Source: Budorcas taxicolor
Taxonomy: Eukaryota > Chordata > Mammalia > Artiodactyla > Bovidae
DNA length: 64,000 nt
Assembly: GCF_023091745.1 (NCBI RefSeq)
Contig: NC_068922.1
Coordinates: forward strand, 24,528,001 to 24,592,000
Direction: 5' to 3'
Position 1 is the stretch's first letter. Each line of letters opens with the position of its first letter. Of the stretch, positions 1 through 10,189 are shown one piece after another. The notes under the pieces are model-generated. The model had not been told where the DNA came from. It searched no databases and saw only the letters and a list, made by a program, of their open reading frames with translations. The translations under genes were made by a program, and so were the position numbers.

Positions 1-1269
1 GAATCAGTTTTAATCACTTCATAGGTAGAAATAAAGTTTTGGTGTAAGCAGTGCTACATATAGACAGATACCATAGACTGAAAATGACCTTGTAAGCTCA
101 CCAAATCTGACATGTGATCTTGGGGTCCTCATCAACTTTTTTATTCTCATTTTACTTATAAATCAAAATAGCTGTTGTTTTTTTTTTCTTTTTGCCCCTT
201 CATATGCAATGGTGGCCCAGGTAGTTTGACATGACTAAAATTTTCTCGGTGGCACCCTCTTGGTTTGTTTTTTCCCTTCACATATTCATTGCCCATCATT
301 CTGCTCTTGGTTTCAGTCTGAACCATCTCCATGCTTTGCGGCACTCACTGATGCAAGAGGAAGGGTGGACTCAGGGCTTCAGCTGGCGAATTTCTCTGAT
401 GGTGGCCAGGGTGGGAGGTGGGAGCTATAAACACCCACAGATGTGACCAGCTATGGACCCAGGGTGCATGGGTGAACCACATCCTTCCCATGTTGAAGAC
501 ATTTCTATTTAGTCCCCCAGGAGATGTGTGAACCTGGGAGGAAAAAAAAACTAACTGGCAGCTTGGAACCCATTTACTATCTTCAATCTTTGCTGAACTC
601 AGGATGATAATAGAATAACAATGTTTAGTTTTACTTGACACAAAGACAAATCATTGCTCCATGTAAAACTAAAAAGGTCATTCTTTTCTTGAATGTACCC
701 AAAAAACTCTTCTACAACCTACTATAAAAATGTGATATCTTAGTCTGACTTGAGATGCCATTTTGTTTAATGGTAAATGATTTTTAAATTGTTTTCTTAA
801 AAATTTCTTTCCCAGATCCTCAATTTCCCCTCTTTTGTAAGTAGAATTATATTTTGAGTGAGACTAATAAAGCTTTTTTTTTTTTGAGACTAATAAAGTT
901 TAGAGAGACACTGCCAGAGCATCTGTGGTATGACTGGCTTCTCCTATGCCAATGCCTAGCTGTTGCTAGGGGAGTATAAGAAAACAGTGGCTACTCATAT
1001 TTTATTGAACAGACTGTACATAAATTCTGACTCTAACCAGAAAATCGGGTTCTTTATAATACCAGAATGACTTTCTCACCTGGAACTTGGTTCCATATAT
1101 ACTCCATCATGCTGATCTCAGTTCTGACATTCAGACCGCAACTGTTGGCATGAAAAAAAAGAAGTTTATATATTTATTAGATGTGTACATTATATATGTA
1201 CAATCATCAGACTGTATTGAAAACCTAGTTTAAGGGTTAGAACATAACTGTCATCATTGAGGACCCCTG
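1..1269. other. No gene or clear interspersed repeat seen
   Basis: AT-rich sequence with no long frame and no recognisable SINE, LINE or LTR. The only structured item is the poly-T insertion near 873. Confidence 0.5.
860..898 (-). repeat. Poly-T tract bounded by a perfect 13-bp direct repeat
   Basis: The 13-mer gagactaataaag occurs at 860-872 and again at 886-898. Between them lies only c plus twelve T. This is what a target-primed insertion that copied nothing but a poly(A) tail (minus strand) would leave. Slippage after a small duplication could give the same pattern. Confidence 0.55.
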
Positions 1270-1420
1270 CGTATTCTGTCCCATTTCATGGCATCACCTT
1301 ATTCTCTATTATGCTTTACCATAAATGCTTGTATCTCTAAGAATTATACAGCAAGTTTGCAGGTGTTTGAGATCTATAAAAGTTGAATTATACCCTGTAT
1401 TCTTCTGCAAATTAAAAGAA
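1270..1420 (-). mobile_element. Old L1 3'-UTR fragment (tentative)
   Basis: The text around 1330-1410, ending in tattcttctgcaa, resembles the antisense 3' UTR of old mammalian L1. It may be the missing left part of the L1 at 2074-2720, separated from it by the BovB at 1517-2073. Family assignment is from memory and weak. Confidence 0.35.
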
Positions 1421-1516
1421 AAATTTTTAAAAGTTAGAATGGTAGTAAAATATACTTGACTTTAAATTTAATATTTTGACTCTTTTCAGAGAGTACAGAT
1501 CAGCATTATTAAATTG

Positions 1517-2073
1517 TTGTTTTGTCGCTAAGTCGTCTTCAACTCCTTGCAACCCCATGGACTGCAGCTCACCAGGCCTCCCTGTCCTCCACTGTCTCCT
1601 GGCTGCTGCTGCTACTGCTAAGTCGCTTCAGTTGTGTCCGACTTTGTGTGACCCCATAGACGGCAGCCCACCAGGCTCCCCCGTCCCTGGGATTCGCCAG
1701 GCAAGAATACTGGAGTGGGTTGCCATTTCCTTCCCCAATGCATGAAAGTGAAAAGTGAAGATGAAGTTGCTCAGTCATGTCTGACTCTTAGCAACCTCAT
1801 GAACTGCAGCCTACCAGGCTCCTCCGTCCATGGGATTTTCCAGGCAAGAGTACTAGAGTGGGTTGCCATTGCCTTCTCCGCTATCTCCTGGAGTTTGCAA
1901 AAGTTCATGTCCATTAAGTCAGTGAAGTTATCCAACCATCTCATCCTCTGCTGCCCTCTTCTCCTTTTGCCTTCAGTCTTTCCCAGAATCAGGGTCTTAT
2001 CCAGTGACTCAGTTCTTCCCATCAGGTGGCCAAAGTATTGGAGTTTCAGCTTCAGCATGAGCTTCAACATGAA
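1517..2073 (-). mobile_element. BovB LINE 3' end, antisense, split by a SINE
   Basis: Two arms, 1517-1602 and 1892-2073, together match the antisense 3' end of BovB. Landmarks are catgtccattaagtcagtg and the cccagaatcagggtcttatcc region. A SINE sits between the arms. A severely 5'-truncated copy with no coding capacity. Confidence 0.85.
1603..1880 (-). mobile_element. Dimeric Bov-tA-type SINE inside BovB
   Basis: Begins gctgctgctactgctaagtc and contains two head-to-tail Bov-A units, near 1625-1735 and 1755-1875. Its insertion into BovB is marked by an 11-bp target-site duplication, ctgtctcctgg (1592-1602) and ctatctcctgg (1881-1891), with one mismatch. The SINE is therefore younger than the BovB. 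Confidence 0.85.
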
Positions 2074-2720
2074 CATTTGCCTTTTTGTGTCTGGCTTTGT
2101 TCACTTAGCATAATATCCTCAGCGTTCATCCATGCTGTAGCATGTGTTAGAGTTTCCTTCTCTTTGAAGGCTTAATGCAACTTTCTTTGGATCTACTCAG
2201 CACTAAACTGTGGGCTAACCCATGTTGATATATATAGCTATTGTTTGTTTAATTTTTACTGCAGTACATTATCCATTATATAACCATTCCATAACTTAGT
2301 TACCCACTCTGGTTTTCCTGGACTTCTTGTTTCCAGGATTGGTTGGCTTGTTTATTTTAGAACTGGTTCCTCTGGAGCAACTTTGCTTGCAGCATCTTGC
2401 TTATTTGTATGTACCTGTGCAAGCATTTTTCTAGAGTATAAACCCAGGCAAGTGCTGAGTTATGGAGTACACACATGCTAACTTCACTCATTAAGGCCAA
2501 ATTGATGTCTAAAATACTTATAAATCAATTTACATTTCTACATGAGAGTTCTTGCTACTTCATAGCATTGCCAATGCTTGATATGGTCAGAATTTTTAAT
2601 GTCTACCAATCTAGTGGATATGAAGTGATAGCTCACTGTGGTTTTATTTTGCATTTCCCTAATGGCTAGTGAAATTGAAGCACATTTTTGTATGTGTGAC
2701 TTGCCTATTCAATTTTGGAA
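2074..2720 (-). mobile_element. Old L1 3' region, antisense
   Basis: Carries the typical antisense L1 phrases: gttcacttagcataatatcc, ttcatccatgctgtagcatg and, near 2640, tttgcatttccctaatggct. Divergence suggests an ancient L1M-type copy. The BovB to its left appears to have inserted into it. Confidence 0.75.
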
Positions 2721-3132
2721 TGAAGAGAGAAGAAATAGAAGTCTAGAGAGAAAGAGAGCAGGCATTGTATATCTAAACCTTAACTCTGTAATTGACTGTA
2801 ACTCTGGCAACTTCCCTTGCCCCAGTGTGAACACTGCCCTTAAATCACTTGTTGACTGACTTATGTCCTTCTGATGCTCACAACATTTGAACGAAAGAAG
2901 TCACATAGTCTACTCAGCAGGCCATGAGAAAGCTCATAGAACCAGAGTCTAACTTGTTTGGCTGAGAGATGCCTGTGAATATTTATGCATGTGCATGTGT
3001 GTGTGTGTGTGTGTGAGAAACATTCTTTTTTTTTTTTTTAACAAAAGAACAAACAGACACCTTTATTTACTTACTTTTCAATAAGCTGAAATCCTTGAAG
3101 GGTATGGATCACATGAATTCTGTTTAATGGTC
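2721..3132. other. Unassigned, with short simple repeats
   Basis: Contains a short (TG)n at 2996-3015 and a T14 run at 3026-3039. Nothing else recognisable. Confidence 0.45.
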
Positions 3133-3447
3133 TGAAAGTGAAAGTCACTCCATCCTGTGTGACTCTTTCCAACCCCATGGACTATACACCCTATGGAATT
3201 CTCCAGGCCAGAATACTGGAGTGGGTAGCCTTTCCCTTCTCCAGGGGATCTTCCCAACCCAGGGATCGAACCCAGGTCTCCCACACTGCAGGTGGATTCT
3301 TTACCAACTCAGCCACAAGGGAAGTCCAAGAATACTGAAATAGGTAGCCTATCCCTTCTCCAGAGGATCTTCCTGTCCCAGGAATTGAACCAGAATCTCC
3401 TGCATTGCAGGCGGATTCTTTACCAACTGAGCTATCAGGGAAGCCCA
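3133..3447 (-). mobile_element. Bov-A2 SINE (two units), antisense
   Basis: Two Bov-A units in tandem, each ending in the antisense tRNA-like head (ttctttaccaactcagcca near 3298 and ttctttaccaactgagcta near 3416). The flanking sequence shows no obvious target-site duplication. Confidence 0.88.
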
Positions 3448-3657
3448 ATGAGCTCATCAGGACAGTTGCTTCAGACTTTGACACAAGCCATGTCATTGTT
3501 TCCATGAACACGAATTGCCTTTCCTCAGATTACTCTGGTTTTGGCTGGTTTGCTGCTAGGACGTGTATTGTAAAATACACACATGCACCTAACCAGAAAA
3601 ATACCGCATATCACAGTAAAACAAAAATTAAATTTACTAAGTTCACAATATGGTTTG

Positions 3658-3737
3658 ATTTTTTTTGCTCTAGTTTTTTTCTAGTCTTCTTTCTTTCTGT
3701 CTTCTCTTCCTTCCTTTGTTCCTTCCTTCCTTCCTTA
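3658..3737. repeat. CT-rich tract
   Basis: Pyrimidine-rich low-complexity sequence that ends in a short (CCTT)n run near 3712-3735. Confidence 0.8.
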
Positions 3738-3811
3738 CTGGCTCCAGCTAAACAGATTTCACAATATACAAGTGTAGTGGTTCTCAGTGTGGACAGGGAA
3801 TATTTTGGACC

Positions 3812-4026
3812 TTTAAAAAAATATTTATGTATCCATTTGGCTGCACGGGGTCTTAGTCGTGGCACTCAGAATCTTCAGTCATTGTTGGGGCATGTGGGAT
3901 TTTTAGTTGCGGCATGCAAACTCTTGGTTGCGGCAAGTGGGGTCTAGTTCCTTGACCAGGGATTGAGCCTGGGCCCCCTGCATTGGGAGCATGGAGTCTT
4001 AGCCATTGGACCACCATGGAAGTCCC
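3812..4026 (-). mobile_element. CHR-type tRNA-derived SINE, antisense
   Basis: Antisense copy with ggctgcacggggtcttagtc at one end and ttggaccaccatggaagtcc at the other. The latter is the complement of the tRNA-like head. This SINE family is shared by cetaceans, hippos and ruminants. Confidence 0.82.
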
Positions 4027-4446
4027 TGTTTCGGATATATGTGAGGATGTTCAGGGCATTTACTGGCCAGGAATCAGAGATGTGATGTATGGCTTATTCC
4101 CAAACAACGAAGCATTTTTCCTGGTCTCTCAGAACTTTTGATATTGCTACAGATGATCATTGGATATTCATTAAATTTTAAAAGATTGTTAACCTGAGAA
4201 AGATCTTCCTTTCACCAAGTACATTTTGCATAGGTAGAGTCTATAATATGCACTTCTATTAAAAGGCTAATGTCAGTCTGTCCTATAAAATAGTGATCAG
4301 TCACTTGCTGAAATGGAAGATCCCTGAAGGAAGGAGTGATGTAGCACTCATCAGGGTAATGTCTACAAGGGGTCAGCAGAGGGTCTTGTGTCTAGGAGTT
4401 AGGGTGGAAACGTAGAGAGGGATGAGTGTGAAGGCCGTACTTAGAG
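4027..4446. other. No feature seen
   Basis: Ordinary unique-looking sequence with no frame or repeat I can support. Confidence 0.45.
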
Positions 4447-4655
4447 AAAGACTTGATTTAAATTCCAGTCATATCCTGTCTGTTTGTTGTGAACAAGGGT
4501 AAATTATGAAGCTTCTCTAACCATCCATCAATCACTTGCAGAATTGATAAGACAAAAACAAAATTTCTGTGGAGATTAAGTAAAATCATGTTTGTAAAAG
4601 TGCGTATAGTAGGTGCTCAAACTATCATAGCTATTATGACTTTAATAAGTGTTTT
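4447..4655 (+). mobile_element. MIR SINE, sense
   Basis: Degenerate MIR, recognised by the order of a first-third block, gattaagtaaaatcatgttt near 4574, and a tail resembling agtaggtgctcaa near 4608. Confidence 0.65.
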
Positions 4656-4737
4656 TCCTTTAATTGTTTTCCCTTAATAAGTGTTTGTTCCATTGATGTT
4701 GATGTTGTTTGAATATTTTTATTTAACCCTAATAATA

Positions 4738-5060
4738 AGCTCTAACATTTATTGAGTGCTTGTTTTGTGTTCAACTTGAAAGCTTCACAGGGTTGCTTTC
4801 CTGAGGTTAATATTTGCTACAGTCCTCCTGTAAGGTAATTATAATTTAAGAAAATTTACATGAAATCCAAAAAAGAGGGGATATGTGTGTACAAATAGCT
4901 GGTTCACTGTGCTGCACAGCAGAAAATAACACAACATTGTAAAGCAACTATACTCCAATAAAAAAAGAAAATTTATATGAAAAGAGGCTAGGTAACCTGT
5001 TCAAGATAGCAGTGTAGGAAGGAAGGAAGCCAGGGTATAAACTAAGGGAGTCTCATGTCA
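4738..5060 (-). mobile_element. MIR SINE, antisense, split by an L1 tail
   Basis: Starts with taacatttattgagtgcttg, the antisense MIR end. It resumes after the insertion with gaggctaggtaacctgttca (near 4985). Confidence 0.68.
4866..4964 (+). mobile_element. Roughly 100-bp L1 3' tail inserted into MIR
   Basis: Contains gcagaaaataacacaacatt and aactatactccaataaaaaa, the artiodactyl L1 3' end with its A tail. A 17-bp duplication flanks it: aagaaaatttacatgaa at 4848-4864 and aagaaaatttatatgaa at 4965-4981, with one mismatch. A very severely 5'-truncated insertion. Confidence 0.75.
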
Positions 5061-5580
5061 ACATCTGTGTCTTAGCCATTTTGCTGTTGTTTGCTAATAT
5101 AAAAAACTTCTAAAAATATCCCATAAGACGGTATTTGCCTTAACAGGTTTCAAGTTGACAAATCATTGATACTGTCCTTCAGAAAATAAAGTTTATTGGT
5201 ATAAAGCAGGAAGTAAGGCCTGGGTACCACAAACGTAAGAAAGTATATAAAAATGCCACAAAACTTATGTTGAAAATCAAACATTTAGCTCCAAAATTTA
5301 ATGACTTAGAGAGCTGTATCTGTTATGGAGTCTTGTTTCTCTTGTTGTGCTTTTTCATTACTTAACTAAAACCTGAAATATTAAAGAGCTAGCTCACTTA
5401 GGCGTGAATGCAGACTCGACCATGAAGGTAAACTTTCAGCAAGCGTATGGAACTTCTGTACTGAGTCTAGCATGAGGTGCATTGCTGGTCAGCCCAACAT
5501 TTATCTCAGCCCTCTGTGTGTTGGTCAGCAGTTGTCTGACACGCAGCCATGAAGGAGCTATATTTTTAACCACAGCTCAT
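5061..5580. other. No feature seen
   Basis: AT-rich unique-looking sequence, including an A/T-rich stretch at 5180-5300. No supported repeat or gene. Confidence 0.45.
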
Positions 5581-5588
5581 TATCAAAT

Positions 5589-5907
5589 GGGCTTCCCTCA
5601 TAGCTCAGTTGGTAAAGAATCTGCCTGCAATGCAGGAGACGCCAGTTCAATTCCTGGGTCAGGAAGATCCAGCGGAGAAGGGATAGGCTGCCCACTACAG
5701 TATTCTCAGGCTTCCTTTGTGGCTCAGCTTGTAAAGAATCTGCCTGCAATGCGGGAGACCTGGGTTTGATCCCTGGGTTGGGAAGATCCCCTGGAGAAGG
5801 GAAAGGCTACCCACTCCAGTATTCTGGCCTGGAGAATTCCATGGGCTGTATAGTCCATGGGGTCACAAAGAGTCAGAAACGACTGAGCAACTTTCACTTC
5901 ACTTCAG
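5589..5907 (+). mobile_element. Bov-A2 SINE (two units), sense
   Basis: Two tRNA-like heads (near 5590 and 5710), each followed by a Bov-A body, ending in cactgac-type tail sequence near 5900. An 8-bp duplication, tatcaaat, lies at 5581-5588 and 5908-5915. Confidence 0.88.
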
Positions 5908-5915
5908 TATCAAAT

Positions 5916-6385
5916 ACAAACCTTTCATCTCATGGAGATGTAATGAGAAGTCTGGATGGATAGACACGAACACATGAGCACTAGACTGGAAACATAGTTC
6001 AAAGTGCCTTGTCCTCCTGAGGTGAAGCCAGACGAAACTTCTTGTTTACCACATACTCTTTATATATGATGAATCATGCAAGAGTTTGAGAAGGAGCCAT
6101 GCTGAGCTGCTGAAACAGTTCATAGCAGTACTTCAAAGGCAGCATCAAATAGCAGGCAATTTGATGCATTACACAATCCTGTATAAGTCAGAGCATCAAT
6201 ATGACAGAAGTGCTGTGGCAATATAATTGTGCTAAGAATGACACATGAGTGGCCACAGGAGCACAGGAAGGTTAAGACAGGAGAAGTACTCAACAGAGCT
6301 GAGGTCTGGATGTGGCTGCAGGACTGCCCCATTGATCTGACAAAAGGGTCTTTGAGCTCATTTCATCAGAGGGCACAAGTGGTTC
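5916..6385. other. No gene seen; holds one arm of a 26-bp duplication
   Basis: Unique-looking sequence. Positions 6340-6365 are identical to 7931-7956 inside the Tigger element downstream. Confidence 0.45.
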
Positions 6386-6630
6386 ATTGTTGTTGTTGAG
6401 TTGCTAAGCCGTGTCCCGACTCTTTGTGACCTCATGAACTGCAGCACTCCAGTCTTCCCTGTTCTTAATCTCCCAGAGTTTGCTCAAACTCACGTCCATT
6501 GAGTTGGTGATGCCATCCAACCATCCCATCCTCTGTCGCCCCTTCTCCTCCTGCCCTCAATCTTTCCCAGCATCGGGGTTTTTTCCAATCAGTCGGCTCT
6601 TCGCATCAGGTGGCCAAACTGTTAGAGCTG
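6386..6630 (-). mobile_element. BovB LINE 3' end, antisense
   Basis: Starts with a (GTT)n-like tail, then ctaagccgtgtcccgactct, cacgtccattgagttggtg and cccagcatcggggttttttc. Truncated where it meets gtggccaaactgttagag (near 6610). Confidence 0.85.
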
Positions 6631-7575
6631 AGTGGTCAGTAGGTTGGAGGATATTGTGGAGAGAAAATGGCAGCAGGACAGCCAAGGCAAAGACTGAAGT
6701 GGTGCAAGAAATAAAAAGCCATGAGGGGCAGGAAAGCGGGCAGGGCAGAGTGTTAATGACAGAAGAGTTCTTAAAGAGAGGAGGAACAGTTGAGATTGGA
6801 GTTAGTTTCAATGAAAACTTTTAAACTCCTTTGTACCATTGTGAAAGAATATACCGCTTGGAAAGAATGTTCCCCCTTTATCCTCAGGGAGTATTTTCCC
6901 CAACCCCCAGTGATGAACCTGATCTCGGAGCCTGCAGTGGCTTGAAGCAGGGGTTCCAGTCCCAGCCAGAGATTGAGGTGGACTGTGGCAGGGAGAGCAC
7001 TGAACTGCAGCCACTAGATCAGTGGTCAGTGACAAGGCCCTGGCCTTTTGTCTTTGCAGAAAAGAATCCCCATGAAGACAGGAAGTAGTGAAACAAGTGA
7101 AGTATTTATTAGGAGGAAAAAGAATGCCATATGTGTGGACAGACACATGGGCTGGCTCAGAGACAGAATCATGCCCTGGTGGCAGTTTAAATCACTTTTA
7201 CAGGGCATTTCTTCCAGGTTTTCCTTCAATTATTTTGATTTGCCTGGTTCAGAGTTCAAATTTGGTGTATCTCAGGATCCTCCCATGCTTGCACACACAT
7301 CTCTCAGCCCAGATGGATTCCAGTGAAGAGGCCTGTGGGTAGACTTAGCATCACTCCCCTTTTGATCTCCTAGGAGACTTTCTGTGCATGTGTAGTCAGG
7401 GAGGTCTCCTGACTTCAAGAATGAGAAGTTTGTGGTCTCTTATCTTCTATCTGGGCAGGGCCCAGCCTCCTCTCTCAATTGTCCTGCTATTCTCATCTTG
7501 GAGTGTTGGTCCACAGGGAACAAAATCTCCAACTGCTTACCCTGGGGCAGTGTGAGGCCCATCTACCTCCTGCCA
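6631..7575. mobile_element. Possible endogenous-retroviral LTR or internal sequence
   Basis: Moderately GC-rich block with no coding capacity. Blocks near 7060-7180 and 7380-7560 resemble ruminant ERV LTR sequence I remember, but I cannot name the family or fix the ends. It abuts the left end of the Tigger element, whose terminal repeat is missing there. Confidence 0.32.
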
Positions 7576-8325
7576 GAAAACCATGGATAGTACCAAACCC
7601 TATATATACTATGTTTTTTTCTTAGTTATACCTTTGATAAAGTTTAATTTATAAATTAGACACAGAAGAGATTAATAATAGTAAATAATAATAAAATAGT
7701 ACAGTTATAGCCACATACTATAATAAAAGTTATGTGGATGTGAGCTCTCAAAATATCTTATTGTACACTTGCAATGCCTTTTCTGTCTTAACTAAGCCCT
7801 TATCACTTAGCATGGCCATGTCTTCTGCAGTATGAGGTGTCACAGCAAAACGAACACAAATTTCCTTTTTTGTTCATAATTTCACAGTTAGAAGATTCGT
7901 TCTTCCTGTAGATGTTAGCAAGCTCAGCATACAAAAGGGTCTTTGAGCTCATTTCACCCTTTCACTTAGAAGCACTTCACAGCTTCTCTTTGGCATCATC
8001 CACGTTGTCAGCATCTCTGCTCTGGTGCTTTGGGGCCATTATTAAGTGAAGTGAGGGTCAGTTAAACCCAAGCACTGCAGTTCCACGACAGTGAACCCGA
8101 TAACTGAGGTGGCTACGGGATATGCAGGACAAAGGGATGATTCAAGTCCTGGGCTGGACGGAGCCAGAAGGAGGAGGTTTCATCACCTTATTCAGAACAG
8201 TGCATAGCTTAAAGTTTATGAACCGTTTATTTCTGGAATTTTTTCTTTAATATTTTTGGACCATGGTTGACTCGGGTATCTGAAACCACAGAAAGCAAAA
8301 TCATGGATGAGGGAGGAATAATACA
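7576..8325. mobile_element. Tigger-type (pogo) DNA transposon, non-autonomous
   Basis: The left part reads ggatagtaccaaaccctata, followed by gataaagtttaatttataaa. The right part ends with ccatggttgactcgggtatc, then a degraded terminal repeat near 8290-8325. This order matches Tigger3-like elements. The left terminal repeat appears cut off at the junction with the preceding LTR-like block. No transposase frame is present. Confidence 0.7.
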
Positions 8326-8581
8326 GTATGTGGGTAGGGAAATGCAAATTAGCTTCCTCCCATTTAGTGTCCCAAAGCACTATGTCCAGTATCCTCTTTT
8401 ATCTTTAGCTAAAGATGGTATTTAAAATGAGGGTTTCAGCCATTTGAGGGAGTTACTCAGCTCTCCTTCGTCATGTTATTAAATTTTTGTTTGATTTTCT
8501 CCTCTTAATCTACCTTATGTCAATTTAATTCTTAGACCAGCCAGAAGAACTTGGAAGGATAGAGGAAGATTTCTTCCTCCC
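8326..8581. other. No feature seen
   Basis: Short unassigned interval between the Tigger element and a Bov-tA SINE. Confidence 0.4.
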
Positions 8582-8594
8582 CAGCACTATATAT

Positions 8595-8791
8595 GGGCTT
8601 CCCTTGTGACTCAGCTGGTAAAGAATCTGCCTGCAATGTGGGAGACCTGGGTTTGATCCCTGGGTTGGGAAGATCCCCTGGAGAAGGGAAAGACTACCCA
8701 CTCCAGTATTCTGGCCTGGAGAATTCCGTGGACTGTATAGTCCATGGGGTCACAAAGAGTTGGACACAACTGAGCGACTTCCACTTCACTT
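8595..8791 (+). mobile_element. Bov-tA SINE, sense
   Basis: Near-complete single unit from gggcttcccttgtgactcag to the gagcgacttccacttcact tail. A 13-bp duplication with one mismatch flanks it: cagcactatatat (8582-8594) and cagcactgtatat (8792-8804). Confidence 0.9.
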
Positions 8792-8805
8792 CAGCACTGT
8801 ATATA

Positions 8806-9414
8806 CTGAAATATTTTTGTTCAGCCCCTCTCTATCCATAACTAACAGTAGCCTTGAGAGTTCTACAAAGTGGAAGATTTACTTGTATTAGTTTTTGGTG
8901 TGATGATGAGGCATCATTGTGCTTTGAAAGGGTATGCCAAGTGTAAATGCAATTCGTTTTTAAAAGATTTTAATATCAGAAAGAAAGTATTGCATATGTA
9001 TCGCCTGGAATGATATCAGAAACATAATGGGTGCTCTGAGACATTTGATGACTGCAATGAAATAAGAATGGGTTACCTCAGCAGTAGTCCAGATATTTCA
9101 TAGTGCTACCATGTTAGATATTAATCACATGATCTCAACAGATACCTGAAATAGCCATAATATTTAAATAGCCATAGTATTTATAGAGCGTGTTATATTT
9201 GGCAAAGCTTTTCTTATACACATTTGTCAGGATAGGCTAGGTTTTATCATACTTATGACAGTGTACAAAACTTTCTTAGCATAACACAGCAAAAGCTCAG
9301 GCCTCATACTTGCAAAGTCAGCTGCAGGGGAAGTGTTTCTCTCCTGGGTCAGGAGTGCTTTTGCTTGGGGAACTTTTGTGTCAATGGGCTGCTGAAACTA
9401 GATAACTAGAACCG
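8806..9414. other. Mostly unassigned; possible MIR remnant at 9178-9330
   Basis: The text atttatagagcgtgttatatt near 9180 and the block to about 9330 faintly resemble antisense MIR. The rest is AT-rich and featureless. Confidence 0.35.
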
Positions 9415-10085
9415 GTGGACTGGGACTCGAGCCCAGCCAAAATCCAGGTTGGAATTCGAACCTATGGTCTTTTAATTGAGATCACACACCTGGTCTTAGG
9501 ACTTAATGAAGTTCGGGTTCTTCATCTGTCTTTATAGAGAGAATTCAGTGAGAAACGAAGTGCTAGGTAAGAAGTGGGCTTATTTAGAAAGATACACATT
9601 CCATAGACAGAATGCATGTTTGGTCTGTCTTAAAAGTGGCCCAAAGGGTCATTTTGGAAAGTGAGAGTGACCTTGGGAGAAACACACCTCACAGACAGTT
9701 TGGGCCATCTCAGAAGTGAGAGACCCTGAAGTGTGAGGTGGTTAATTTTTATAGGCTGGGTAATTTCATATGATAATGAATAGGAGGATTATTCCAACTA
9801 TTTGGAGGAAAGGCCAGGGATTTCCAGAAATTGGGTCACTGCCCACTTTTTGTCATTTTATGGTCCGCCTCAGAATTGTCATGGAGCCTGTGGGTATGTC
9901 ATTTAGAAGCTAGTATAGTACAGTGAGCTCGTGATGAGGCTTCAGGTCCACTGGAAGTTGAATCTTTCCACCATTTGGGACCCAGTTGGTTTTAACCAAT
10001 TTTTGCTATATCCTCAACAGCTGTCATTTTTTTAAAGACTGTACCTTGCTCCTTTCCCTGCTTCACTGACAAAGTCATCACAGCA
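9415..10085. mobile_element. LTR-like endogenous retroviral sequence
   Basis: The blocks near 9690-9790 and 9830-10010 match an artiodactyl LTR I recall but cannot name. No gag, pol or env frame is visible, so at most a solo LTR. Ends are approximate. Confidence 0.42.
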
Positions 10086-10189
10086 AGGAAAGGGAATATG
10101 GAAAAAAATCATGTATTGGCTCTTAACTGCTCTCCTGGAAATGATATATGTCCCTTCTGCTCAAATTGCACTGGTCTGAACAAGTCATA

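Noticed and set aside
3405..3947. 180-residue open frame
   Set aside because: It runs from an antisense Bov-A2 SINE through a CT-rich tract into an antisense CHR SINE. Its composition follows the repeats, so it is not a gene.
5589..8791. tRNA-like heads of Bov-tA SINEs as tRNA genes
   Set aside because: They lack a complete cloverleaf and are joined to the Bov-A body, as in all copies of this SINE.
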